Shown here one piece after another: positions 6,409-14,677 of a stretch of DNA of 64,000 nucleotides (the stretch's first letter is position 1; each line of letters starts with the position of its first letter). A program made the position numbers and the translations under genes. Under the pieces are notes generated by a model that saw nothing but the letters and a program-made list of their open reading frames with translations, made no database searches and was not told the DNA's origin. Source of the stretch: NORP233 sp050186825 (lineage in GTDB: Bacteria > Planctomycetota > J058); NCBI GenBank assembly GCA_050186825.1, contig JBFWYD010000060.1, positions 1 through 64,000 of the forward strand, read 5' to 3'.

Positions 6409-9400
6409 GTGAGCAGCGACGGCGCGGACTGGTCCTTCGGCGGCGGCGACTACGACCGCGCCCGAGGGCCCGCCGCGCGCGGCGGTCTCCAACAGATCGG
6501 CGGCTACCGGCTCGAGCGCGAGCTGGCCCGGGGGGGGATGGGCGCGGTCTACCTGGCGCGCGACGTGGTGGCCGGGCGACCGGTGGCGGTCAAGCTGCAC
6601 CTCGCGGCGGAGCGGCTCGGCGACGCGCAGCGGGCGCGCTTCGAGCGCGAGGCCCAGGCCCTGGCCAAGCTCTCGCACCCGGGGATCGTCGCGATCCACG
6701 CCTACGGCGAGGAGGCGGGCTGCCCCTACCTGGTCATGGACCTGGTCGAGGGGCGCAGCCTGAGCGATGTCCTGCGCGACGAGGGCCCGCTCCTGCCTGG
6801 GCGCGCGGCGCGGATGATGCGCGACGTGGCGCTTGCGATCCAGCACGCGCACGACCACGGCGTGCTGCATCGCGACCTCAAGCCGAGCAACCTGGTCCTC
6901 GACGCCAGCGACCGCCCGCGCGTCACCGACTTCGGCCTGGCCAGCACCGCCGACGCGCAGCGCCTGACGCGCACCGGCCAGTTCCTGGGGACCTTCGGCT
7001 TCGCGCCGCCCGAGCAGGTCCACTACCAGCACGAGCGGCTCGATGCGCGCGCGGACGTGTTCGCGCTCGGGGCCACGCTCTACGCGCTGCTCACGGGCGA
7101 GTCGCCCGGCGAGACCATCGACGGGCCGCTGGCCGCCCTGCACCTGGTGCTCGAGGGCCGCGTCCGCCCGGCCTCCGCCCTGCGCCCCGAGGTCGACCGG
7201 CGGCTGGACGCGATCTGCCAGCGCTGCATCGAGGGGCGCCCGGAGGACCGCTACCCCAGCGCCGCGGCGCTGGCCGAGGACCTCGAGCGCTGGCTCGCGG
7301 GCGGGGCGGTCCAGGGCAGCCGCCCGGACCTGGTGCGCGCGCTGCGCCGGCGCCGGCGCGGGATCGTCCTCGCGCTCCTGTGCCTGCCCGCGCTGGTGGT
7401 CCTGATCTGGGCGCTCCACGCCTGGGCCACGGCGACGCCCCCGCCCGCGCCCGAGCGCGCGGGCGGCCCCGCGCCCAGCGCGAGTCAGCCCCCGGCCGCC
7501 GCGCCCTCCGAGGATGTCGAGCGCGCGCTGGACTACCCCGGCTCCGCCGCCGAGGCGCTCGCGCTGCTCCCCGACCCCGTCCCCGAGGCCGCCCTGCTCG
7601 AGCCCCTGACCGCGCTCGCGCGCGCGCTGGAGGCGACCGAGCTGGACCTGCTGGCGGCCGACGACGCCGGGCGCGAGGCCCTCGCGCCCGCCGCGCGTGG
7701 CGTCGTCGCGCGCGCCCTCCAGACGCCGGACGCGGACGCGCGGCGCCTGGCGACCGCGCGCGCCGCCGCTCAGCGCCGGCTGCGCGACGAGGGCGGGCTG
7801 GCGGGGGTGGCCAGCGCGCCCGCCGCTCCCGGTCCGGGGGCCGCCCCCGCCGGGAGCGGCGCCGAGGGCAGCGCCAAGCCGGCCGCCTTCGCCGCCTGGC
7901 TGGCCGCGGCGCAGCGCGACCCGGCGCGCGTCGCGCCGCTCGCGCGCCGCCGCGCCGAGCGCGTGCTGGGCTGGCTGGGGGAGCCGGCGCCCGACGAGCA
8001 CGCGCCTGCTCCCGCGCTGTCCAAGCCCTGGCGCCCGCGAGACCCCGCGCCCTTCCGCGCGGCGTTGCTGCGCCTGGCGCGCGCCGAGAGCGCCCCGCTC
8101 GCGGCGACGCGCTGGGCTCGGGCCCTGGCCCGCCTCGAGGGCCAGGGCGCCCTGGCCGAGCTCTGCCGCGGGGTCGCGCTCCACGGGCGGGCCTTCGCGC
8201 GCGGGGTGGCCCAGCTCCTGAGCTCGACCCCGATCGCGGACTCCCCCGGCGACGTGCCCCTCGAGCTGGGGCGGGCCCGCCTGCTCCACCTGCGCGGGGA
8301 GGACGATCGCGCGCAGGCCGCCTGCTCGCGGGCGGCGCAGGCGGCGGGAGAGGACGCGCTGGCGCGCCGCGAGGTGCGCGTGCTCCGGGCCCGGCTGCTG
8401 ATCGAGGCCGAGCGTCACGCGGTGCTGGCCGGCGAGCAGGCCCCCGACGACGACGCGGAGCTGCTGGCGCTCCACGCCAACGCGGTCGCGGGCGTCGGCC
8501 GGCGCGAGGAGGCGGACCGCGTGGCGAGGCGCGCCCTGGACCTCGACCCGCGCGAGCCCGCGGCCTGGCTCGAGCGCGGCGAGGTGCTCGTCGCGCTCGG
8601 CAAGCTGCCCGAGGCCAAGCGCGCCCTCGAGCGCGCCGCGGAGCTCGACCCCCTCGACCCCGTGGCCGTCTACCACCTGGGGCGGGCCCACACCGACGGC
8701 CGCGAGCGCCGCCAGGCGCTCGCGCTCTTCGACCGCGTCGTCGCGCTCGCGCCGCGCTGGGTCAAGGGCTACCGCAACCGGGGCAAGCTGCGCGCCGCCC
8801 TCGGCGACCTCGAGGGCGCGCTCGCCGACTGCGACCGCGCCGTCGAGCTCGCGCCCCTCGAGCCCTCGGCCTGGTACCAGCGCGCGCGCGTGCGGCTGCG
8901 CCGACGCGAGCTCGAGGCGTCCCTGTCCGACACGCGGCGCGCCCTCGAGCTGGACCGCGACTTCAGCCAGGCCTGGTCTCACCTGGGGCGACTGCACCTC
9001 GAGCGCGGGGAGCTCGACGAGGCCGTGCGCGCCAGCCGCGAGGCCCTGGCGCGCAGCGACCGGGACACCGTCGCGATGCGCACCATCGGCCTGGTGCTCG
9101 AGCAGCGCGGGCAGGCGGACGAGGCCCTGGAGATGTGGAACCGCCAACTCCTCATCGACTCGAAGGACATCACGGGGCTCTGGCGCCGCGCCCAGAACTT
9201 GCTCGCGCGCGGGCGACTGGCCGATGGGCTGGCCGACCTCGAGCGCGCGGCGGGCCTCGAGCCCGAGAACTCCCCGCTCCACACCGACCTGGCCCGCGCG
9301 CTGCGCCGGAAGGGCGACCTGAGCCGCTGCGTGGAGGTCCTCAAGCGCGTGCTCGACCGCGAGGACTTCGTGCCCGCGCTGATCGAGCGCGCGGCGGCCT

Positions 9401-9720
9401 ACGTGGACCTGCGCGCCCCCGACGCCGCCAGCGCGGACCTCGAGCGTGCGCTGCTGGCGGCGCCCGACGACCCAGACGCGCTGCTGGCGCGCGGCGCCCT
9501 GCACCTGCGCGCGGGGCGGGCCCAGGCCGCCCTCGATGACGCCGAGCGCGCCCGGCGGCAGCACGCCGATCGCCCGGGCTCGCTGGCCCTGATCGGCCTG
9601 GCCCGGGAGGCCCTCGGCGAGCGCGACGCGGCCCGGGCTGCCCTCGAGGCTTACCTCCGCCAGGCGCCCCAGGGGACGCAGGCCGAGGCAGTGCGCCAGG
9701 CCCTCGACCGGCTCCGTTAG
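6409..9720 (+). CDS. Membrane Ser/Thr kinase with C-terminal TPR array
   Basis: An 1103-residue protein starting at a GTG ten bases after the preceding kinase. The kinase domain (about 31-295) has GGMGAVYLAR, VAVKL, HRDLKPSN near 153, a canonical DFG near 173, and FGFAPPEQ as activation segment end. One transmembrane helix (about 317-337, LALLCLPALVVLIWAL) follows a basic stop-transfer stretch. After a Pro/Ala-rich linker, helical repeats occupy roughly 600-1100 with clear TPR spacing (AWLERGEVLVALGKLPEAKRAL; AWYQRARVRLRR). The TPR half should lie across the membrane, as in planctomycete kinases thought to assemble or sense partners. The ligand is unknown. Confidence 0.95.
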   Translation: MSSDGADWSFGGGDYDRARGPAARGGLQQIGGYRLERELARGGMGAVYLARDVVAGRPVAVKLHLAAERLGDAQRARFEREAQALAKLSHPGIVAIHAYGEEAGCPYLVMDLVEGRSLSDVLRDEGPLLPGRAARMMRDVALAIQHAHDHGVLHRDLKPSNLVLDASDRPRVTDFGLASTADAQRLTRTGQFLGTFGFAPPEQVHYQHERLDARADVFALGATLYALLTGESPGETIDGPLAALHLVLEGRVRPASALRPEVDRRLDAICQRCIEGRPEDRYPSAAALAEDLERWLAGGAVQGSRPDLVRALRRRRRGIVLALLCLPALVVLIWALHAWATATPPPAPERAGGPAPSASQPPAAAPSEDVERALDYPGSAAEALALLPDPVPEAALLEPLTALARALEATELDLLAADDAGREALAPAARGVVARALQTPDADARRLATARAAAQRRLRDEGGLAGVASAPAAPGPGAAPAGSGAEGSAKPAAFAAWLAAAQRDPARVAPLARRRAERVLGWLGEPAPDEHAPAPALSKPWRPRDPAPFRAALLRLARAESAPLAATRWARALARLEGQGALAELCRGVALHGRAFARGVAQLLSSTPIADSPGDVPLELGRARLLHLRGEDDRAQAACSRAAQAAGEDALARREVRVLRARLLIEAERHAVLAGEQAPDDDAELLALHANAVAGVGRREEADRVARRALDLDPREPAAWLERGEVLVALGKLPEAKRALERAAELDPLDPVAVYHLGRAHTDGRERRQALALFDRVVALAPRWVKGYRNRGKLRAALGDLEGALADCDRAVELAPLEPSAWYQRARVRLRRRELEASLSDTRRALELDRDFSQAWSHLGRLHLERGELDEAVRASREALARSDRDTVAMRTIGLVLEQRGQADEALEMWNRQLLIDSKDITGLWRRAQNLLARGRLADGLADLERAAGLEPENSPLHTDLARALRRKGDLSRCVEVLKRVLDREDFVPALIERAAAYVDLRAPDAASADLERALLAAPDDPDALLARGALHLRAGRAQAALDDAERARRQHADRPGSLALIGLAREALGERDAARAALEAYLRQAPQGTQAEAVRQALDRLR

Positions 9721-9813
9721 GCTAGCGAGACGATTTGGGGACCATTCTGGGACGATCGCGCCATTCGATTCGGACGCATTCGCTGCGGGACGAACCGAGA
9801 CGCAAAGGTCATT

Positions 9814-9832
9814 TCAAATGATTCTCATTTGA
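9814..9832. promoter_or_regulatory. Fur-box-like 19-bp palindrome
   Basis: TCAAATGATTCTCATTTGA is a perfect 8-bp inverted repeat with a 3-nt spacer, strikingly AT-rich for this genome. Its core AATGATTCTCATT matches the ferric-uptake-regulator consensus core AATGATnnTCATT. It lies 122 bases before the kelch lipoprotein start, so iron- or metal-dependent control is plausible. Zur or Per family sites look similar and cannot be excluded. Confidence 0.55.
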
Positions 9833-9953
9833 GCCAGTGGCCCGTCCGCCTGCCGGAAGTCCTTGTTGGATGGTTCGTCCATCGTCTGGCACCGGCCGTG
9901 CAATCTCTCTCCACGAGCCCAACAGGGCAGATCCAAACACCGGAGAGTTTCGC

Positions 9954-11753
9954 ATGGGTTTCCACGGCAAGCAGAAGACGCTCATCCTGATCGCGGCGGC
10001 GGCCCTCACCAGCAGCTTCACCATCGGCTGCGGCGGCGGCGGTGGGTCGAGCAAGAGCGCGAGCACCGTGGCCCCGGCGAGCAGCTCGACCGGCTCGGGC
10101 ACGACCAGCGGGACGGTCGGCTCCGCGGGCACCGCAGGCGTCACCAGCGCGACCCCGGGTGCCACGGCCAAGGGCCCTGGCCCCGAGCTCAACGCCGTCG
10201 AGTTCATGGACGCGGACAGCGACCAGCAGGTGAGCAAGGGCGACAAGCTGGTCTGCACCTTCGTGCGGCCCGTGGACCAGGTGCCGAGCGGCCTGGACCC
10301 CGCGGCCGAGTTCACCCTCAGCGTTCAGGGCGACAGCTTCGGCCAGGGCGCGACGATCGCGCAGGGCCAGGCGCCGAACCAGGTCGAGATCGTCCTCGGC
10401 GACGACCCGCGCCTCTACGTGAGCGCCAGCTTCAACGCCAACAAGACGGGCGCCGGCGCGGCCTCGGGCCTGAACGTGGCGCAGAACGCGGCCGGGATCC
10501 TGGGCAAGGACGAGGGCCCGGTCCAGCCGGCGGCCTCCCCCCTGGACGTGGCGGGCACCCTGACCGCGAGCTTCCACGCGGCGGGCTCCATGAACATGCC
10601 GCGCGGCGCGCACAACTCGGTCGCCCTCGACGACGGGCGGATCCTGATCGTGGGTGGCGTGTCCGGCTCGAAGAAGGCCGACCTGATCACCGAGGCCGAG
10701 CTCTACGACCCCGTGACCGAGACCTTCGTCAAGGTCAGCGACCTGACCGGCGAGGCCGGCACCATGAAGCGCGGCTCGGTCAAGGTCGGCTTCTTCGGCG
10801 CGACGGCGGTCAAGCTCAAGAGCGGCGACGTGCTGATCTGCGGCGGCTACGGCGTGGAGCGCAAGGGCTTCCTCGGCCTGGGCTCGACCAAGGTCGACAC
10901 CCTCGAGAGCGCCTTCCTGTTCCACCCGACCCAGAACACCTTCGAGCGCGTGGGCGACCTGGCCTACCCGCGCCACAGCCACACCGCGACCCTCCTCGAC
11001 GACGGCCGCGTGCTGATCGCCGGCGGCTACAACGAGTCCTTCTGGCGCTCGGACAAGACCCAGGCCCCGCTCGAGGTCTTCGACCCGGCCAAGAAGGGCT
11101 TCAGCAAGCTCGGCGGCCTGTTCAGCCGCGTGAAGATGCAGACCCCGCGCATGGCCCACGCCGCCACCGCGCTGAGCGGCGGCGCCGCGGTCCTGTTCAG
11201 CGGCGGCGCCTACTACGAGGGCGGCGCGCTGTTCGGCCTGATCAAGCCCAAGCTCAAGGCGGCCGCCGACTCCGAGGTCGCGATCGGCGCCCAGAAGACC
11301 CAGCGCACCGGCGCCATGATCGCCGCTCGCCTCTGGCACGCCTCGGCCGAGGTCGCCCCGGACAAGGTCCTGGCGGTCGGCGGCAACGCGCTCAACGGCG
11401 GCCCGGTGGCCGAGGTCGAGCTCTTCGACGCCACCACGGGGAACTGGTCCGCCGCCGGCTCGCTCCAGACCCCGCGCTCCGGCTGCGAGATCGCCTTCAG
11501 CCGCGACCTGGCCCTGGTGATCGGCGGCCACACGGGCGCCAGCGAGACTGACGTGGTCGAGGCCTTCCAGCGCGACGCCGGCACCATGGCGAGCACCCGC
11601 TACAAGCTGAGCTCGCCGCGCAACGGCTGCACGGTGAACCAGCTCAGCGACGGCCGCGTGATCGTGATCGGCGGCCTGGTCGGCAGCCAGCAGAGCTGGC
11701 TGAGCCTGGACGGCACGCCGCTGGGGACCGCGGAGGTCTTCGTCAGCAACTGA
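9954..11753 (+). CDS. Kelch-repeat lipoprotein
   Basis: A 599-residue secreted protein with a lipoprotein signal peptide; lipobox TIGC places the acylated Cys at 26. It is followed by a Ser/Gly/Thr-rich linker typical of envelope lipoproteins. About five kelch-type beta-propeller blades follow, each with a DDGRxLIxGG strand and a downstream LYDPxTxxF-type strand, for instance DDGRILIVGG, DDGRVLIAGG and SDGRVIVIGG. Such propellers bind proteins or sugars. The ATG has GGAGAG at 9942-9947. The same frame is open upstream from 9837, but only this start gives a signal peptide. A Fur-like palindrome lies upstream; a hairpin terminator lies downstream. Confidence 0.88.
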   Translation: MGFHGKQKTLILIAAAALTSSFTIGCGGGGGSSKSASTVAPASSSTGSGTTSGTVGSAGTAGVTSATPGATAKGPGPELNAVEFMDADSDQQVSKGDKLVCTFVRPVDQVPSGLDPAAEFTLSVQGDSFGQGATIAQGQAPNQVEIVLGDDPRLYVSASFNANKTGAGAASGLNVAQNAAGILGKDEGPVQPAASPLDVAGTLTASFHAAGSMNMPRGAHNSVALDDGRILIVGGVSGSKKADLITEAELYDPVTETFVKVSDLTGEAGTMKRGSVKVGFFGATAVKLKSGDVLICGGYGVERKGFLGLGSTKVDTLESAFLFHPTQNTFERVGDLAYPRHSHTATLLDDGRVLIAGGYNESFWRSDKTQAPLEVFDPAKKGFSKLGGLFSRVKMQTPRMAHAATALSGGAAVLFSGGAYYEGGALFGLIKPKLKAAADSEVAIGAQKTQRTGAMIAARLWHASAEVAPDKVLAVGGNALNGGPVAEVELFDATTGNWSAAGSLQTPRSGCEIAFSRDLALVIGGHTGASETDVVEAFQRDAGTMASTRYKLSSPRNGCTVNQLSDGRVIVIGGLVGSQQSWLSLDGTPLGTAEVFVSN

Positions 11754-11783
11754 GAGCGCGCGAGCCGACCGGGCTCCGGCCAG

Positions 11784-11809
11784 CGGCCCGTCCCCCCGGG
11801 GGCGGGCCG
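11784..11809 (+). terminator. GC-rich hairpin after kelch lipoprotein gene
   Basis: CGGCCCG pairs with CGGGCCG, extended by a C-run/G-run with one bulge, and is followed by the pyrimidine-rich TTCCCCTTGG. It sits between two convergent genes and could serve both. Confidence 0.55.
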
Positions 11810-11828
11810 TTCCCCTTGGTTCCGAGGC

Positions 11829-12566
11829 TCACGCCTGGGCGAGGTAGTCCTCCTGGAGCTCGACCACCAGCGCGTTCACCGCCGCGCGGTCCGGCTTCGC
11901 GGGGAGCGCGCAGCGCTCGAGCCCCGCCTGGGCCCGCGCCTGACGCTCGGCCACCCAGGCCAGGAAGTCCGCGTGGGAGAGCTCGCCGGCGCGCACGCCG
12001 CGCAGCCAGGGGGCGTCGGGGCGGCGGACCCGCAGCGCGCCCTCGCGCGCCAGCTCGTCGGCCACGAGCAGGCGCCGGCAGATCAGCGCCGCGGCCTTGG
12101 TGTCGTAGCCGAAGCGGGCCTCGAGCTCGGCGCGGGCGGGGTTGCGCTCGGGGCGCGGGCCCTGCGCGTGGCGCTCGCGGTGGCGCTCGAGGGTCCGCAG
12201 CTGGCCCTCGGCCCAAGACAGCGTGCGCTCGACCAGGCGCCGGGTGAGGAACAGCCCGCCCGCCGCGCGCAGGCGCGCCCCCCAGGGGGTCTCGAGCAGC
12301 ACGTCCTCGGGCGCGGTGAACAAGAGCTCGACCAGGCTCAGGTCGCCCGACAGCGCCAGCGCTGCGAAGCGGGCCAGGGACCAGGTGATCTCATCCCGCT
12401 CGGGGTGGGTGTGCTGCTCGAAGCGCTCGATCCCGAGCAGGACCGAGCGCGGCGGCACGCACACCGCGCGCAGGTCGAGGTCGCTCGTGGGGGTGGCCAG
12501 CCCGTAGGCGTGGCTGCCCCCGCGCACGACCAGGATCCGCCGCGTCTCCCAGAAGGGCTCCGTCAC
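11829..12566 (-). CDS. RlaP-like nucleotidyltransferase
   Basis: A 245-residue protein with the pol-beta nucleotidyltransferase signature near its start: RGGSHAYGLATPTSDLDLR, with a Gly-Ser helix start and the DLD metal-binding pair about ten residues on. The family resembles RlaP (PF10127), a nucleotidyltransferase found with RNA repair ligases, though no ligase is nearby. The rest is helical, with ARFGYDTKAAALICRRLL recalling the family's C-terminal part. GTG at 12564-12566 is preferred over longer in-frame starts because GGAGG lies eight bases upstream and the longer N-terminus is low-quality. It converges with the kelch gene. Confidence 0.8.
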   Translation of the reverse strand: MTEPFWETRRILVVRGGSHAYGLATPTSDLDLRAVCVPPRSVLLGIERFEQHTHPERDEITWSLARFAALALSGDLSLVELLFTAPEDVLLETPWGARLRAAGGLFLTRRLVERTLSWAEGQLRTLERHRERHAQGPRPERNPARAELEARFGYDTKAAALICRRLLVADELAREGALRVRRPDAPWLRGVRAGELSHADFLAWVAERQARAQAGLERCALPAKPDRAAVNALVVELQEDYLAQA

Positions 12567-12595
12567 CGCTGGGACCTCCCGCCTCGACTCTGACA

Positions 12596-12611
12596 GCGCC
12601 AACCGCTTGAT
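12596..12611 (-). repeat. 16-nt dispersed repeat, copy 1
   Basis: On the minus strand this reads ATCAAGCGGTTGGCGC, identical to 39442-39457 on the plus strand. The adjoining TGACAGCGCCAACC (12591-12604) also matches 39403-39416. Here it lies upstream of the nucleotidyltransferase gene; there it forms a hairpin behind the anti-sigma gene. Confidence 0.7.
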
Positions 12612-12670
12612 TCGATGGGACTGGTGCCCGTGTCCGTGAGGCCGCAGGGGTCGTCGGTAGCCAGAAACAC

Positions 12671-12723
12671 GGAACAGGAACAGCAATAGCAACCGGGAAT
12701 GGTCCCATGACCATTCCTGTTCC
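12671..12723. other. Bulged inverted repeat
   Basis: The right arm ACCATTCCTGTTCC (12710-12723) is complementary to GGAACAGGAA (12671-12680) plus GGTAA-type bases at 12698-12703. The left arm is interrupted by about 17 extra nucleotides. The outer 10 bp and inner 6 bp are both perfect. It could be a structured RNA or a palindrome with an insertion in one arm. Confidence 0.5.
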
Positions 12724-12885
12724 CTTCCTCCTGAGGCAAGTGCCACGGGCGCGAGGTCGGCTGCACGGAGAGCTTCGCTCTCAGATCGAACGGGCATCGC
12801 TCCGAGTGGGCCGCCCGTGAATTTTGCCTCAAGGGGTAGAGCGCGGCCTCCGAAGAGGAGGGGGTCAAGCGCAAGGGGGAGAGCG

Positions 12886-13017
12886 GTGGAAGATCAGATC
12901 CTGAGCGACGTCGAGTGGGAGGCCGAGCTCCAGCACGCAATGCTCGAGCTCCGCCGCGGTGAGCACGAGCGTCGCAAGGCCCAGTTCCAGAGCAACCCGA
13001 GCCCCTGGGTCATCTAG
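12886..13017 (+). CDS. Possible small protein, unknown
   Basis: A 43-codon frame from a GTG preceded by a GGGGGAGAG ribosome-site-like sequence. The product is acidic then basic and likely helical (DVEWEAELQHAMLELRRGEHERRKAQF), ending in NPSPWVI. The composition is balanced, unlike the Arg/Ala/Pro-rich shadow frames elsewhere. I recognise no family. It may be a real small cytosolic protein, or chance; an inverted repeat just beyond it (13059-13066 with 13096-13103) could be its terminator. Confidence 0.4.
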   Translation: MEDQILSDVEWEAELQHAMLELRRGEHERRKAQFQSNPSPWVI

Positions 13018-13173
13018 TCGTCCCTAGCGACCGATCCAGCGGCCCGCGTCCACAGCCGGAGGCCCCTGCCCGAAGCCCGACGAGGGCGTCGCGCGGGGGC
13101 CTCTGGCTTGGTTCGTAGCGAATCCTCGCGGCGTCCCGTCGCGCGGCGCGAGCGGCGGAGGCAACATGCCCCC

Positions 13174-14661
13174 GTGCGCCGGACCGAGGAGCTGCCGCGC
13201 TGTCCCTACTGCCTCGCGGACCTGCTCCCCGACGAGGAGCGCGTGCGCTGCGAGCGCTGCACCACCCCCCATCACCAGGAGTGCTTCGGCGACCACGGGG
13301 GCTGCGCGGCCTACGGCTGCCGCGGCAACCTCTCCGTGCCTTCGGGGCAGTCGATCTACCTGCGCCAGCCGATCAAGATCCTGGGCGGCAGCGCGGTCCA
13401 GCAGGTGGAGCTGGCCAACTTCCTGGTCAACGTGCGCGCCCAGCCGCGCCATCGCGAGCGCCCGCACCTGACGCGGCGGCCCCCCTACGCGCGGGTCGGC
13501 TTCGAGGACACGGAGCTGCGCGCCGGCAGCGTGCTCAAGGGCCAGGCCGCCCTGTTCGTCCCCGAGCCCACCCGCTTCCGCCGCCTCGAGCTCGAGCTGC
13601 TCCAGGGGATCGCGGACCCGCGCCCGGTCACCCGCGGTGAGCTCACGATCCAGCAGGACGAGCCGGGGATGCTCGTGCCCGGCTCCTACCCCTTCGAGCT
13701 CGAGCTGGTGGCGCCCGACTACTCCCCGCCCGTCGACCCCTTCCAGCTCCGGCTGGTGCTCGTGCTCGGGATGTTCAAGGAGCTGCGCTCGGAGCCGCGG
13801 GTGGTGTTCCTGCTCAAGCGCCGGCTGACGCTGCCGCCGCACCTGGCCGGGCTGGCGAACGTCCCCGAGGGGAACGCGCTCGTGCTCCCGCCGCCCCAGG
13901 CGCGGGTCCGGCGCCGCCCGGCCGGTCCGCCCAGCTCCGAGGAGGTGCCGGCCCTGGCCAGCTCGGGCGAGGGCCCGCTCGCCGGCCAGGCCGCCTTCGC
14001 GCGCTCGGGGGACGGCTTCCTGGCCTCGATCGAGCACGAGGCCCCCGCGCCCGCGCCGCCCTCGCTCGACGACCCCTTCGCCTCGAACCCGGCCCCGGGG
14101 CCGCGCGCCCTGCCGCCCCCGCCGCGCGAGTTCCCGCCGCCGCCGCAGGGCGACCCCTTCGCGGGCCCCGACCCCTTCGTGCTCGACTGGTGCACGCTGC
14201 AGGCCTCGAGCCAGCACGGCCCCCGCCCGCTGGCGGGGCGGCTGTTCGCACCCCCCAACCCGGCCTCCGACCGCATCGAGGTCGCGGCGCCGCGCTGGCC
14301 CCAGAGCGCCGAGTTCTCGCTCCAGGTCTCGGGCGGCCGCCGGCTGCACCGCCTGGCCTTGGCCGTGCAGGCCTCGCTGGTCCGGCCCGGCGGCGCCGAG
14401 GTCACCGCCGAGGGCTTCCCGGCGCTGGAGGAGGTGGTGCTCGTCGGCCAGGGCGGCTTCCTCCCCGCGCTCTACGACCAGCACGGCGGGCTGGACGTGG
14501 TCTACCGCGTGCCCGAGCCCGTGATCGCGGCCGTGACCGACGCCCGCTCGCGCGGCGCGCACAACGCCGCCCTGCGGCTGCATCTCGGCGTGGACGCCGT
14601 GGACCAGGCGGGCCGCGCGCTGCCCTCGGACCAGCGCTCGATCACGCTGACCTGGGTGTGA
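13174..14661 (+). CDS. RING-like zinc-finger protein, unknown
   Basis: A 495-residue protein opening with a compact RING-type cluster: CPYC, then CERC, HHQECF, and CAAYGC, the pattern of prokaryotic RING family proteins found in planctomycetes. After it come about 200 residues of beta-rich sequence (VELANFLVNVRAQP; GSYPFELELVAPDY) that may be an arrestin- or immunoglobulin-like fold. A Pro-rich linker (about 250-340) and a second beta-rich region follow. No transmembrane helix is seen, so it is likely cytosolic. The GTG at 13174 follows GGAGG by 12 bases; a TTG at 13108 would add 22 arginine-rich residues. A near-identical zinc cluster occurs in the anti-sigma protein at 37.5 kb. Confidence 0.7.
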   Translation: MRRTEELPRCPYCLADLLPDEERVRCERCTTPHHQECFGDHGGCAAYGCRGNLSVPSGQSIYLRQPIKILGGSAVQQVELANFLVNVRAQPRHRERPHLTRRPPYARVGFEDTELRAGSVLKGQAALFVPEPTRFRRLELELLQGIADPRPVTRGELTIQQDEPGMLVPGSYPFELELVAPDYSPPVDPFQLRLVLVLGMFKELRSEPRVVFLLKRRLTLPPHLAGLANVPEGNALVLPPPQARVRRRPAGPPSSEEVPALASSGEGPLAGQAAFARSGDGFLASIEHEAPAPAPPSLDDPFASNPAPGPRALPPPPREFPPPPQGDPFAGPDPFVLDWCTLQASSQHGPRPLAGRLFAPPNPASDRIEVAAPRWPQSAEFSLQVSGGRRLHRLALAVQASLVRPGGAEVTAEGFPALEEVVLVGQGGFLPALYDQHGGLDVVYRVPEPVIAAVTDARSRGAHNAALRLHLGVDAVDQAGRALPSDQRSITLTWV

Positions 14662-14677
14662 GCTGCGCGCGCGCCGC

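Larger units (their letters stand above)
12567..12885. other. Gene-free interval of lower GC
   Basis: No supported gene lies here. The interval has a visibly lower G+C content than its neighbours. It holds a 16-nt sequence shared with 39.4 kb and an unusual bulged hairpin. The right end carries the ribosome site of a possible 43-residue gene. Confidence 0.5.

Noticed and set aside
12563..12940. 125-codon minus-strand frame upstream of the nucleotidyltransferase
   Set aside because: It overlaps the bulged hairpin and has an irregular composition with no family match; the ribosome site belongs to the shorter gene.
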